Shown here in pieces: positions 8,422 through 17,213 of a stretch of 60,217 nucleotides of DNA. The translations under genes were made by a program, and so were the position numbers. Numbering within the stretch: the first letter of the stretch is position 1; each line of letters starts with the position of its first letter. The stretch is from assembly GCA_049514555.1 (NCBI GenBank), contig JBEKUY010000015.1, positions 1 to 60,217 of the forward strand, in the 5' to 3' direction. Source of the DNA: JBEKUY01 sp049514555. GTDB taxonomy: Bacteria > Acidobacteriota > Terriglobia > Acidiferrales > UBA7541. The notes beneath the pieces are model-generated. The model was not told where the DNA came from and made no database searches. It saw only the letters and a list, made by a program, of their open reading frames with translations.

Positions 8422-9522
8422 TTACCGCAACAGGGCCGAGGCGCACCAGAGTATCGGCGCCTGGCCGTGGAGATCACCCGTCTTGCGCGCCCGCTGGAGA
8501 TAATAGCTGAGGTCATTCTTCTTGCCGGTTCCTTCGCAGACATTCCTGATATCGGCATCGGGGTCTAGATAGCCGACCAGGCCCAGCCAGGCTTTGCGCG
8601 CGGCCCGGCCATACGTCTTCCTGTCCAGCCAGCCGTTCTTCACTCCCGTGATCATCGCAAACGTGAACATTGCCGAAGAGGAGGTCTCGGGCCAGGCTTC
8701 CGGGCGATCGACTAGCTGGCGCCACACGCCATCCTTGCCCTGGAATTTCAATAGCGATTTCATCATCTTTCGATAACCGTTCATAATCCGCGCGCGCTTG
8801 GGGTGATTCTCGGGGAGCGAACGCAGCAGCTCGGCCATTCCCGCCGCCACCCAGCCGTTGCCGCGGCCCCAGAAGAACGGGGCATCGGGAGCGTGGTAGA
8901 AGAGTCCATTCGGCTGTTGTAGCTTGTCGAGGTAGGCCTCCATCTCCAGCGCTGCGCGGTCGATATACTTGGCGTCCCCTGTCGCGCGGTAGGCTTGGAC
9001 CTGCAAAATGGTGATCATGAACATGTCATCGATCCAGAATCGGGTTTCACCGCTCAACCCGTCTGGCATGGGTGTATCCCACTGATGGTCTGCGATCAAT
9101 TTGCCGAGCTCCAGGGAGCGGGGCTCTTTGGTCTCAATGTAAATCTCCAGGGGGACAGAACCGAGGACGGAATAGTCCACATGCCGGCTCTCGAGAACAA
9201 TGGTGGATAGCTCGGGCGTCATTTCCGCATCGAAACGCCGGATGAGCCGGGACGAGAGATCCTTATCACGAGTCAGTTGCGCGAAGGTCAAGGCGCCGTA
9301 CCAGGCACAGATTGCCGGATAAACGGCAGTCGTTCCGCTCAGCCGCGCGCTCGACGCGAATCGCTCGGCCACGCGTTGGCCGACTTCCGCCGGAGAATCT
9401 CCCGCGGGCCACTTGGTAAATTCCTTCTGTTGCGCGATGCACGGTGGAACGGCCGTTGCGATCATGAGGCCGATTGCCAGCGGTAGCACCCCAAGGAACC
9501 CCGGTCTGGTTCTGACGGTCAT
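8422..9522 (-). CDS. Secreted GH88/GH105-type glycoside hydrolase (unsaturated uronyl hydrolase)
   Basis: A 366-residue protein with a signal peptide (MTVRTRPGFLGVLPLAIG...CIAQQ). It shows the alpha/alpha-barrel features of the YteR/GH88-GH105 group: RFWIDDMFMITILQ, GLFYHAPDAPFFWGRGNGWVAAGMAELL and SSSAMFTFAM. These enzymes hydrolyse the unsaturated uronic acid left by polysaccharide lyases on pectin or related polymers. The signal peptide suggests a periplasmic or exported site. The start at 9522 follows GGGAGG. It is divergent from an esterase, which fits a polysaccharide-degradation pair; no lyase or importer is in the window. The exact substrate cannot be read from sequence. Confidence 0.85.
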   Translation of the reverse strand: MTVRTRPGFLGVLPLAIGLMIATAVPPCIAQQKEFTKWPAGDSPAEVGQRVAERFASSARLSGTTAVYPAICAWYGALTFAQLTRDKDLSSRLIRRFDAEMTPELSTIVLESRHVDYSVLGSVPLEIYIETKEPRSLELGKLIADHQWDTPMPDGLSGETRFWIDDMFMITILQVQAYRATGDAKYIDRAALEMEAYLDKLQQPNGLFYHAPDAPFFWGRGNGWVAAGMAELLRSLPENHPKRARIMNGYRKMMKSLLKFQGKDGVWRQLVDRPEAWPETSSSAMFTFAMITGVKNGWLDRKTYGRAARKAWLGLVGYLDPDADIRNVCEGTGKKNDLSYYLQRARKTGDLHGQAPILWCASALLR

Positions 9523-9689
9523 AAAAACCTCCCGTGAACGGGAGTATAGACCACGAGGCTGGCGTGCTGCGCACACTCATCGAGCGGGTAGCTTCGGAAG
9601 CTGACCCGGCACTTCGAACTCGCTCAACTTGCATTGCGGCCCCTTCGGCTGCGATTATCGTCGCGAACTCTAGATCCGGAGGCCCGATC

Positions 9690-10619
9690 ATGCGCAAGCG
9701 TCTGCTTCTTCTCGCCGCCGTCGCCGGCATCTCCACGAGCCTGTTCGCCCAGAAGCCCGCCTGGCAGCTCGCGCCCGGCCACATCACTCTACCCATCTGG
9801 CCGCACGGGGCGCCCGGCGCCCAGCCCAATCCGGGCCCGGAGATCGACACCACGACTGCCAAGGACAACCTCATCGCCGGCAAGCCGCTCATCCGTCTCG
9901 GCAACGTCTCCACACCGACCCTCACCCTCTACACGCCCCAGGGCAAGAACACCGGCGCCGCCGTGGTCGTCTTTCCCGGAGGCGGTTATCGCATCCTGGC
10001 CATCGACCTCGAAGGCACCGAGGTGTGTGACTGGCTCAACTCCGCCGGCATCACCTGCGTCCTGCTCAAATACCGCGTGCCCGACTCCGGGCCCTATCCC
10101 AAGTCCTCTGCCGCCCTCCAGGATGCCCAGCGCGCGCTCGGCATCGTCCGTTCCCACGCGACCGAGTGGCACATCGACCCGCAGCGCGTCGGCGTCCTCG
10201 GCTTCTCCGCCGGAGCGCACCTGGCCGCCGCCCTCAGCACCCACTTCGAACAACGTCTCTACGATCCGATCGATGCGGCTGACCAGCTCGACTGCCGCCC
10301 CGACTTCGCCGTGATCGTCTATCCCGGTTACCTCGCCCTCGAAGAGCGGAACTTCATGCCCAACCCCGATATCCACGTGACCGACATGACCCCGCCCTCC
10401 TTCATCGTCCAGGCCGAGGACGATCCGGTGCATGTCGAAAACTCCACCGTCTACTTTCTCGCCCTCAAGAACGCCAAGGTCCCCGCCGAAATGCACATCT
10501 ACGCGCAAGGCGGACACGGCTACGGTCTCCGCCGCACCGCGCTCCCTGTCACTACCTGGCCCCAGAGTGTAGAGGCCTGGCTTCACACCATCCGGATCCT
10601 GCCGCCCTCCGTTCCCTGA
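9690..10619 (+). CDS. Secreted alpha/beta-hydrolase, xylan/pectin esterase-like
   Basis: A 309-residue protein with a signal peptide (MRKRLLLLAAVAGISTSLFAQ). It has the alpha/beta-hydrolase oxyanion region VVVFPGGGYRILA (about 90-102), the nucleophile elbow GFSAGAHLA (about 170-178), an acidic segment AEDDPVHVENS (about 250-260) and the final histidine in GGHGYGL (about 275-281). The family includes deacetylases of plant cell-wall polymers. The start at 9690 has TCCGGAGG at 7 bases. Divergent pairing with the GH88/105 gene supports a role in carbohydrate use. Specificity is unknown. Confidence 0.82.
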   Translation: MRKRLLLLAAVAGISTSLFAQKPAWQLAPGHITLPIWPHGAPGAQPNPGPEIDTTTAKDNLIAGKPLIRLGNVSTPTLTLYTPQGKNTGAAVVVFPGGGYRILAIDLEGTEVCDWLNSAGITCVLLKYRVPDSGPYPKSSAALQDAQRALGIVRSHATEWHIDPQRVGVLGFSAGAHLAAALSTHFEQRLYDPIDAADQLDCRPDFAVIVYPGYLALEERNFMPNPDIHVTDMTPPSFIVQAEDDPVHVENSTVYFLALKNAKVPAEMHIYAQGGHGYGLRRTALPVTTWPQSVEAWLHTIRILPPSVP

Positions 10620-10622
10620 CCC

Positions 10623-10662
10623 GGCAGCGCGGATTCGGCAGCGCTGTCGAATCCGTGCTGCC
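10623..10662 (+). terminator. Terminator-like hairpin after the esterase gene
   Basis: GGCAGCGCGGATTCG (10623-10637) pairs with CGAATCCGTGCTGCC (10648-10662) over 15 positions with one G-U wobble and a 10-base loop, four bases after the stop codon. The T tract (CCCGTTTCG) is weak. Confidence 0.7.
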
Positions 10663-10922
10663 CCGTTTCGAGCATCCCGGAACGAGACCTCGAAGGGTTT
10701 TGTGCGTTCACTTCCGAGGAAAGCCCATTTGATCCAAGCGATAGCTTCCGATTAGACCGTCATCCAGACACAATCGCCAAGGTGACCAGGTGACCACATC
10801 TCCGTCTAACGGACCGATCGTTCAGGCTGGGTCTGGACACTGCGGACTGCGGACTCCTGAAGCCGAGCCTGCTGTGCAGTGCCAAAGGTTTATGAAACAG
10901 TGATAGGCTTTAAGGCCGATCC
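10663..10922 (+). other. Intergenic region without a recognisable gene
   Basis: Apart from the hairpin just upstream, I see no coding signal, repeat or clear promoter between the esterase and the lipoprotein gene. Confidence 0.5.
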
Positions 10923-11780
10923 ATGAGGAATCAAACTGGCTTCCGCATCTCGGCAGGGATGGTTCTACTGGTCGTACTGGCATTGGTCGGCACCTCATGC
11001 GCCCAAGAATCGCCAGCTCCGAATCCGTCCATCCAACCTGCGCCTTCGCAGCAGAAAGCCATAAACAGTATGGCGACACCCTGCGTGCAGCCGCCGCCAC
11101 TCGTAAGCCTGCAGGACTACGACGGGCCGTTGAAGAAGACCGTTGGATTGTTTGCCCGGGAGTTAGAACGCAAGGCGGTGCACCCACCCCATTACAAGCC
11201 CGGCGTGGCGCTTTGCTCTCTAGGGCTAAAAGACAAATTCTTTCTGTTCGTCCACGATTCATTTGATCCTGTGACATTTCTGACGTCCGGTTTCAACGCG
11301 GGAGTCGATCAGGCGGAAAACGATGACCCCACCTTCGGGCAGGGCGCCGCTGGATATGGCAAGAGGTTTGGCGCCGGCTTTGCCGATCAAGCCTCGTTGA
11401 AGTTCTTCAAAGACTTTGCATATCCCTCGATATTTGATGAGGACCCCCGTTATTACCGCCTCATCCACGGCAGCGGCGGGAAGCGCTTCCTCCATGCGAT
11501 CAAGCACTCATTTCTGGCACACCGCGACAATGGCAATCTTATGTTCAATTATTCGGAATGGCTGGGGACGGCGAGCGCGGTCACGTTGAGCAACGTCTAT
11601 CATCCAGGCAACCGACGCGGCTTCGCGCCGACAGCGCGATCGGTAGGGTACAACATTCTTACCGACATGGGTTTCAACATGCTCCGCGAATTCTGGCCGG
11701 AGATCTCCCGCAAATTCGAGCTGCCCTTCCGTGCCGAACCCGTGCCGGAAGACCTCGAATCGAATCCTGCCAGCAAGTAA
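10923..11780 (+). CDS. Predicted lipoprotein of unknown function
   Basis: A 285-residue exported protein. The N terminus is a signal peptide ending in a lipobox-like LVGTSC (about 21-26). A low-complexity P/Q/S linker follows, then a mature region with FDPVTFLTSGFNAGVDQ, KFFKDFAYPSIFDEDPRYYR and SVGYNILTDMGFNMLREFWP. I do not recognise a catalytic motif. From memory, similar proteins are widespread as hypothetical genes in Acidobacteriota. Membrane attachment through the lipidated cysteine is inferred. Confidence 0.75.
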   Translation: MRNQTGFRISAGMVLLVVLALVGTSCAQESPAPNPSIQPAPSQQKAINSMATPCVQPPPLVSLQDYDGPLKKTVGLFARELERKAVHPPHYKPGVALCSLGLKDKFFLFVHDSFDPVTFLTSGFNAGVDQAENDDPTFGQGAAGYGKRFGAGFADQASLKFFKDFAYPSIFDEDPRYYRLIHGSGGKRFLHAIKHSFLAHRDNGNLMFNYSEWLGTASAVTLSNVYHPGNRRGFAPTARSVGYNILTDMGFNMLREFWPEISRKFELPFRAEPVPEDLESNPASK

Positions 11781-12006
11781 CCTCCTACCGCGATATGGGT
11801 TCCAAAAGGCCCCGGTCAAGAAGAAAACCTCAACCGAGTGACGGCGTGGATGTGCGAAGTTCTACCGGAACAAGGGCGTCCTTTCGTCCTCGATCGTCGG
11901 CGCCTCGTTCGCGCTCTTGCTTGTCGTGCTTCGGCAAATTCGTGATGCACCCCGGCCGATTGAAATGTTGTTGTGCCACTGTCATTCTGGTGTCGCAGCC
12001 GCCGGA

Positions 12007-12357
12007 TCAATTCTTAATTGTCTTCTTCAAAACGTAGTCGAAGAACCTTTGCGCGGTAATGTTAGGGGAAGTCCACTCTGCACGAATCGTCGTCTTTTTC
12101 TCCACTCTTCTAAGAGCAGAAAGAAGTGTGCGATTTAGTTCCTTCGCATTGGTTCCTTCCATCACAGCTTCGAGAATGAATTCGTCACCCACTCTTCTGG
12201 TGCAGCCCTTCGGAACCAATCTCTCAAGAGCATGCTGGATGGCCCGAGCATTTGAGCTGCTGATTTGGGCTTTAAGCCTAAACTTTCTGTTCAACTTCGA
12301 TCGCCTCTCCATCTCTCTTTCATTCGGATTTGCCTTCACAGCAAGGATGTCCTTCAC
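12007..12357 (-). CDS. Small basic protein in an operon with the ferredoxin-methyltransferase
   Basis: A 116-residue (or about 101, if it starts at the internal ATG at 12312) Lys/Arg-rich protein of unknown function. The core KFRLKAQISSSNARAIQ through EGTNAKELNRTLLSALRRVE looks like a compact alpha/beta domain; no metal site, signal peptide or membrane segment is visible. The GTG start at 12357 lies six bases after the stop of the ferredoxin-methyltransferase gene, so the two are very probably translated from one mRNA. That spacing is the only hint of its role. Composition is AT-richer than most of the window. Confidence 0.65.
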   Translation of the reverse strand: MKDILAVKANPNEREMERRSKLNRKFRLKAQISSSNARAIQHALERLVPKGCTRRVGDEFILEAVMEGTNAKELNRTLLSALRRVEKKTTIRAEWTSPNITAQRFFDYVLKKTIKN

Positions 12358-12363
12358 CGGCAG

Positions 12364-13716
12364 CTAATCGCGGACTCCGATCATGAGCCCGGCAGGTCCG
12401 GTCAGGCTCACTCGGCGCACATCAGAGAAGCCCGCATCCCGCAACCAACTCGCGTATTCCGGCTCACTATAGCTGCTGCCCGCTCGCGTCCCCACCAGCA
12501 TATTCAGGGAGAACAGAGCGGCAGCACGGGGAGCGGTCTTGCTTGGTTCCAGAATAAAGTCCTGCGCGACCACCCGCCCCCTGGGAGCAAGTGCGTCGTA
12601 GGCGCGTTGGAATAGCCCGCGGTTCTCTTGGGGAGAAAACATATGACAGATCGCGGAGGCCAGAATCAGGTCGTAATTCTCTCCCAGCGGATCGCGCAGC
12701 ATGTCGCCGACCCGAGTGGTGATGCGGTCAGCAAGCCTGGCTTCCCGGATGTTTTCTTGAGCGAGAGGAACGACATCGCCCAGGTCCAGAATTTCTGCCT
12801 TCAGCCCGGGTATGGCGCGCGCGAAAGCAATGGAATACGCTCCCGACCCGCCGCCCAGATCCAACATACGTTTGATTCCGCTAGTCCCTATCGCCTTTAC
12901 CACCGCGCCGGCCCGCTCCTTGGCATTGCGGTCCATGGCTGCAATAAAAGCTGCCACCCAGTTGTCTTCGCGACTGCGGGCCTCGACCGAGGTCCCGGCG
13001 CGCACGCATTCCGTCAATGTGGACCAACGATGCCACAGGTGAGCGGTGTGCATAAGGCCACCGCGAGCGTTGTCGCGCGAGCCCTTCGAGAAGAAGCGGG
13101 CGCTCGCAGGAGTGTTGAAGAACGTGCCGTCTCTCTTGTCGAGCAGCTTCAGACTGACCAGCGCGTTCAGCAGCATCTCCGTTGCTCGTGAGTCCGCGTG
13201 AATTTTCTGCGCCACGAGCTCGGCGGAAGCGCCACTCGCAACGGCCGTGAACGCGTCGAGTTCGAGCCCGGTGAGCACCGCCCGGCTGGGCATGAAACCC
13301 CGAATCATCTCGTTAAGTTCTTCGGGAAGGACGCCGGCTTCATCTCTGGCCCTAACCATGGCCCGATAATGTTCGCGGTGCTCTGTGGCCTCCGATTTCA
13401 TCGCCTGCGAATCGCTCCACGCCAGACGCGATACCACCCTGCCGCACCGTAAGTGGGAATCCACGATCTCCGGAACATCTTCCTCCTTGACCTTGTGATA
13501 CCAGACACCCTCGGGATAGGTGATCATGATTGGTCCGTCATCACACAAGCCGAGGCAACCGCACGTCGTCAACTGCACTTCGTTGTCCAGCCCTTGGGCG
13601 CCTAATTCGCGCTCCAGGGCCTGCAAAACCCGCAGCGATCCGTTATTGGGGCACGACGTAATTCCTTCCGGTTTCTCCTGCGTGCAGACGAATACGTGGT
13701 GGCGAAACGGCTCCAT
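12364..13716 (-). CDS. [2Fe-2S] ferredoxin-SAM methyltransferase fusion
   Basis: A 450-residue fusion. Residues about 5-105 are a thioredoxin-like [2Fe-2S] ferredoxin: C11 and C22 (C-x10-C), then TTCGCLGLCDDGP with C54-x3-C58, and the usual YPEGVWYHKVKEED tail. Residues about 150-220 form the winged-helix dimerisation region of small-molecule O-methyltransferases, and about 285-450 the Rossmann methyltransferase, with SAM loop MLDLGGGSGAYSIA and the acidic strand AEILDLGD. The substrate is unknown. Two ATGs lie close together; AGGAGG directly abuts the upstream one (13722), so the ATG at 13716 with 6-base spacing is preferred. A CRP/FNR-type site lies upstream. Confidence 0.88.
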   Translation of the reverse strand: MEPFRHHVFVCTQEKPEGITSCPNNGSLRVLQALERELGAQGLDNEVQLTTCGCLGLCDDGPIMITYPEGVWYHKVKEEDVPEIVDSHLRCGRVVSRLAWSDSQAMKSEATEHREHYRAMVRARDEAGVLPEELNEMIRGFMPSRAVLTGLELDAFTAVASGASAELVAQKIHADSRATEMLLNALVSLKLLDKRDGTFFNTPASARFFSKGSRDNARGGLMHTAHLWHRWSTLTECVRAGTSVEARSREDNWVAAFIAAMDRNAKERAGAVVKAIGTSGIKRMLDLGGGSGAYSIAFARAIPGLKAEILDLGDVVPLAQENIREARLADRITTRVGDMLRDPLGENYDLILASAICHMFSPQENRGLFQRAYDALAPRGRVVAQDFILEPSKTAPRAAALFSLNMLVGTRAGSSYSEPEYASWLRDAGFSDVRRVSLTGPAGLMIGVRD

Positions 13717-14026
13717 TGGCATCCTCCTGCGGTCTGGGTAACAAGGCTGGGCGCATTCGAGGAGCGGCTTGCTCGAACCCAGGCCCACTACGAGATAGCC
13801 TGACGTTCTATTAGGACACGGCCTCATCCGCCGTGACTCAGGTCACAGACTCTTGACGGGAATTCCCATTTTGCTTTCCCAGCTGCCCGGAAATATACAC
13901 TTGGCTGCCTCCTCAGGCAATGCTGCCACCCACTTTGCGGCGCAAAACCAGACAACTGGCATATCATGACTCTACTTCTCCGGTTTGTGCCTTCTAGCTC
14001 CATCTCAACGCCTGGCCGGGACTGTC
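13717..14026 (-). other. Intergenic region with the control region of the ferredoxin-methyltransferase operon
   Basis: It holds a TGTGA-N6-TCACG palindrome (13832-13847), a perfect GGGAATTCCC palindrome (about 13857-13866) and possible -10 boxes TAATAG/TAGAAC at 13805-13813. The part nearest the S9 peptidase stop shows nothing I can name. Confidence 0.55.
13832..13847 (-). promoter_or_regulatory. CRP/FNR-family operator-like palindrome
   Basis: On the minus strand the sequence reads TGTGACCTGAGTCACG, matching the TGTGA-N6-TCACR pattern of CRP/FNR regulators. Its centre is about 41 bases upstream of the transcription start expected from the TAGAAC box at 13805-13810, the class II activation spacing. 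The regulator is not encoded in the window. Confidence 0.6.
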
Positions 14027-16096
14027 CTAGGGTTGAACGTTGGTCACACCTTCCTCGGCGGGCTTCGGGAAATGCTTCTCGTACCAGGCGATGGAACGGT
14101 CGATAGCGTCGATCTGATGTTTGACCTCGGAAAGGCCATGCCCTTCTCGCGGATAGCGGAGAAAAACCGTATCGACGCCGACGTCCTTGAGCGCCACGAA
14201 AAACTGCTCCGCTTCGGCGATTGGCACATCGCTGTCGTTCTCGCCGTGGATGATGAGCGTGGGCGTATGCGCGGCGGCAACATGCTTTAGTGCGGAGCGT
14301 TCCCACGCGACGTCCATCAGATTTCCCTGGTGCAGGAATTGCCCAAACTCCATCTCCTCGTATTGGTTGTAGTAGGTCATGTAGTTGTAGCTGACGAGAT
14401 TCGAGATGCCTGCCGTGGGAATCGCTGCCTTAAACTCATTGGTCTGTGTGATGAGCCAATCGGTGAGCTGGCCGCCGTAGCTGACCCCTTCAATCCCCAT
14501 GCGCTCTCGGTCAATCCACAAATAGCGCCGCGCTGCCGCGCTGACACCGTAAAGAACGTCCTGGCCTTCATTGCCGTTCTGGTCGCCGAAGACAGCATCG
14601 GCGAACTTCTGGCCATAACCCGTAGAGCCGCGATAGTTCACGTTAAGCACCGCGTAACCGTGTGCGGCGTAGGCCTGGTTCTTGAAGTTGAAGCCAGGAC
14701 CATTTTGTCCGTGGGGTCCACCATGAATCACCACGATAAGCGGATGCTTGGATGTGGCGGTCATGCCGATGGGTTTGGTGAGAAAGGCCTCCACCTCGAA
14801 TCGATTGTCGTTGCTGACGAAAGTAAAGGGTTCGACCTCCGCGATGGCCTTTCCCGCGAGAACTTCCTTGTTGAGGTCCGTGAGCTTGCGCGGCGCGGCG
14901 GCGCCGGATTTGTAGTAAAGCTGCGGCGCGTCACGCGGCGTCGTGAAAGCGTAAGCGATCGCTCCGTTCTTGCTGACCGACCAGCCGCCAACGCCACCGG
15001 TGTCCTGGATGACGTATTCGGGCTGTCCACCGGAGATGGGCAAGCGTACGAGATAGTCGTTGCCGCTTTGCTGCAAGGTGAAATAGACAGCGCTGCCGTT
15101 GGGGGCCCATTGGGGTGCACCTTGGCGATTGTCAATGACACTGCCGATTTCGCGGCGATTGCTACCGTCGGCGTTCATGAGCCAGATGTGCGTGTCTTCC
15201 ATCGTGGTTTCACGGTCCGTGAGGCCGCGGCGAGTACCGCGATAGACAATCATTTTGCCGTCCGGTGACCACAGCGGATCGTATTCGCAGTATTCGGTGG
15301 CGGTTAAGCGGTGGATACTGTTGTCGGCGAGTTGCAGAGTGAATAGGTCGTAGTTAAAGAACTCATCCTGATTCGGCTCGCGGTTGGAAGCGAAAACCAG
15401 TTGCTTGCCGTCGGGCGACCAATCAATGGAATGCTCGTCGTAATTGCCCTGGGTGAGCTGGCGCACCTGTTTTGAAGCGATGTCCACAACGAAGATATGC
15501 AAGCGCTGATTGTCATTGAAACGCGTTAGCCCTTCGCCCGCGTCAGGCTTATAGAGGTAGCGCGTGATGATTACGGGATCGCTGCTGGATTCGGCGGCGC
15601 CTTCACCCGGTGTCGAAGAGACAAAGGCGATCCGCTTGCCATCTGGCGACCACGCAGCTTCGTTACCCGTCCCTGGCAGCGGAGAATTGGTGCCCGCAAG
15701 CGCGGCTAGAAATGTTGAATCGCTGCCGTCTGTACGCGCTATAAAAAGGCCATGCTTCTCACCATCAGCACCGTGGAACGCGATCCACTTGCTATCGCCG
15801 GACCACAGTGGACCGCCGGCGGGCTTGTCGCCGCCGAGGCGGACACTCTTCTCCGTGACGAGATCCATCACCCAGAGTTGGCCGTAAGGACGGCCGGGGC
15901 GATCTCGCATCGTAATCGTATAGGCGATGTAGTGGCCGTCGGGCGAGAGCGCCACGCTACCGATCGAGCGCAGGCGAGAGAGATCGCCACTGGCAAGACC
16001 TTGAGAGTTGATGGGCGTTGCGATGACTGCCTGAAGCGTCGCAAAAAGCAAGCAGACAGAAATACAGGACACCATGGCGCTCGAACGGTGATGCAT
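14027..16096 (-). CDS. Secreted S9-family serine peptidase (DPP/acylaminoacyl peptidase type)
   Basis: A 689-residue exported peptidase. A signal peptide covers about the first 27 residues. About 35-400 is a beta-propeller of the WD40/PD40 type with repeated W-S-P-D-G-K blades, which gates access to the active site. The C-terminal alpha/beta-hydrolase has the nucleophile GVSYGG (near 540), the acid in HGENDSDVP (near 620) and the histidine in REGHGLSE (near 650). It would cleave short peptides in the periplasm. The ATG at 16096 has GGAGG at 7 bases. No operon partner is apparent. Confidence 0.93.
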   Translation of the reverse strand: MHHRSSAMVSCISVCLLFATLQAVIATPINSQGLASGDLSRLRSIGSVALSPDGHYIAYTITMRDRPGRPYGQLWVMDLVTEKSVRLGGDKPAGGPLWSGDSKWIAFHGADGEKHGLFIARTDGSDSTFLAALAGTNSPLPGTGNEAAWSPDGKRIAFVSSTPGEGAAESSSDPVIITRYLYKPDAGEGLTRFNDNQRLHIFVVDIASKQVRQLTQGNYDEHSIDWSPDGKQLVFASNREPNQDEFFNYDLFTLQLADNSIHRLTATEYCEYDPLWSPDGKMIVYRGTRRGLTDRETTMEDTHIWLMNADGSNRREIGSVIDNRQGAPQWAPNGSAVYFTLQQSGNDYLVRLPISGGQPEYVIQDTGGVGGWSVSKNGAIAYAFTTPRDAPQLYYKSGAAAPRKLTDLNKEVLAGKAIAEVEPFTFVSNDNRFEVEAFLTKPIGMTATSKHPLIVVIHGGPHGQNGPGFNFKNQAYAAHGYAVLNVNYRGSTGYGQKFADAVFGDQNGNEGQDVLYGVSAAARRYLWIDRERMGIEGVSYGGQLTDWLITQTNEFKAAIPTAGISNLVSYNYMTYYNQYEEMEFGQFLHQGNLMDVAWERSALKHVAAAHTPTLIIHGENDSDVPIAEAEQFFVALKDVGVDTVFLRYPREGHGLSEVKHQIDAIDRSIAWYEKHFPKPAEEGVTNVQP

Positions 16097-16338
16097 GGAT
16101 TTCCTCCAACTCCGAGCATGTGCTAAGCGGGCGGCGACATACTAGGTCCGCGCTCGGGGTCCGGTCAACCAGTTGCGAGCAGTGTGCCACTGGGATGCCA
16201 ACGAAACTCATGTGGGTGCGCTGGCGGTTCGACCCTGACGCAATGATTTCAATTATCCGGTTGGCGCGTTAATCAGGCACTTAGGTGAGCGTTTAATCAT
16301 AGCCACTTCGAAGTGAGCATGGGGCTGCAAAGTCCCGG

Positions 16339-16914
16339 CTATCCGCCTTGCCGATGCTTGCGGCGCGAGTGCCAAAGCTCAAGGCCGAGGGCCTTGAGAA
16401 AGTCACGTCCCCAAATGCCAATGAGCAGGGCGGCGCCGAAAAGGATCACGGCGTCAAGGCTAGCTAGGTCTCGCCGGGTCCAATAGACTCCCTCCTGGAC
16501 GTTTAGCCAGAGCGCGAACTCATCCAGGGTGAGAGCGGCGGCCACACCGTAGAGCAAGGACATCAAACGGCTCGCCAAGAGAGACGACGACTTGGCTCCA
16601 GTGCCCACTTCGATCAACCAGCAAAACCCCACCGCCAGCAGAAGCAGAATCCCCCAGACCAGATGATGGATATGCGTCCCGCCAATGTAGACGTAGTGAA
16701 AAGGGCCGACGCTGCGGTAAGCGGCGTAAGCCATCGAGCGCGCCACCGCAAACGTGACGAAGAATCCGATAGCCGCCAGGAGAAGCCGGCGTTTCGGCCG
16801 ATCGCGGACATGCAGGTGAAAAAGTTCGCCGACTTTCTGATTGTGAAGGAGCAAAAGGACGGCGGCCACAATCATAAGAACTGACAAACCGAGCAGCCAG
16901 GTCTTGGCCAGCAT
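16339..16914 (-). CDS. Integral membrane protein with HIHH motif
   Basis: A 191-residue protein of unknown function with about five hydrophobic helices (near 5-25, 40-60, 75-95, 108-125 and 155-175). Between the second and third lies GGTHIHHLVWG, a His cluster next to the membrane that might bind a metal. A loop DEFALWLNVQEGVYW follows the fourth. From memory, related membrane proteins with a GTHxHH motif occur in several phyla without assigned function. I start at the ATG at 16914 because the longer reading adds a non-membrane basic extension. Confidence 0.7.
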   Translation of the reverse strand: MLAKTWLLGLSVLMIVAAVLLLLHNQKVGELFHLHVRDRPKRRLLLAAIGFFVTFAVARSMAYAAYRSVGPFHYVYIGGTHIHHLVWGILLLLAVGFCWLIEVGTGAKSSSLLASRLMSLLYGVAAALTLDEFALWLNVQEGVYWTRRDLASLDAVILFGAALLIGIWGRDFLKALGLELWHSRRKHRQGG

Positions 16915-17213
16915 GATCGCGCCTACCCCTTGCCCCGAACGGTACTTTGAACTTGGGCCGGACTCGGGAAGTATATATTTCGATGGAGCGAAGTCCCATC
17001 GATTTCCCTTCGACTTGGCGGGTAGCCGCGTGGCTCTGCCGCGGCGATGCGGCGTAGTAACTGTGTTGGCTGCCTTTGTACCGCGCCACGAAGTCCGTGC
17101 CGCGCCCACCGATCGCTACGCTGTCTGATCCACGGGGACGGCTTTGAAAGGGACTTGTCCGGTAAGTGCGTTAACCAGGAGTTGAAGGGGCCGACAATTC
17201 GCCACGCGAGACG

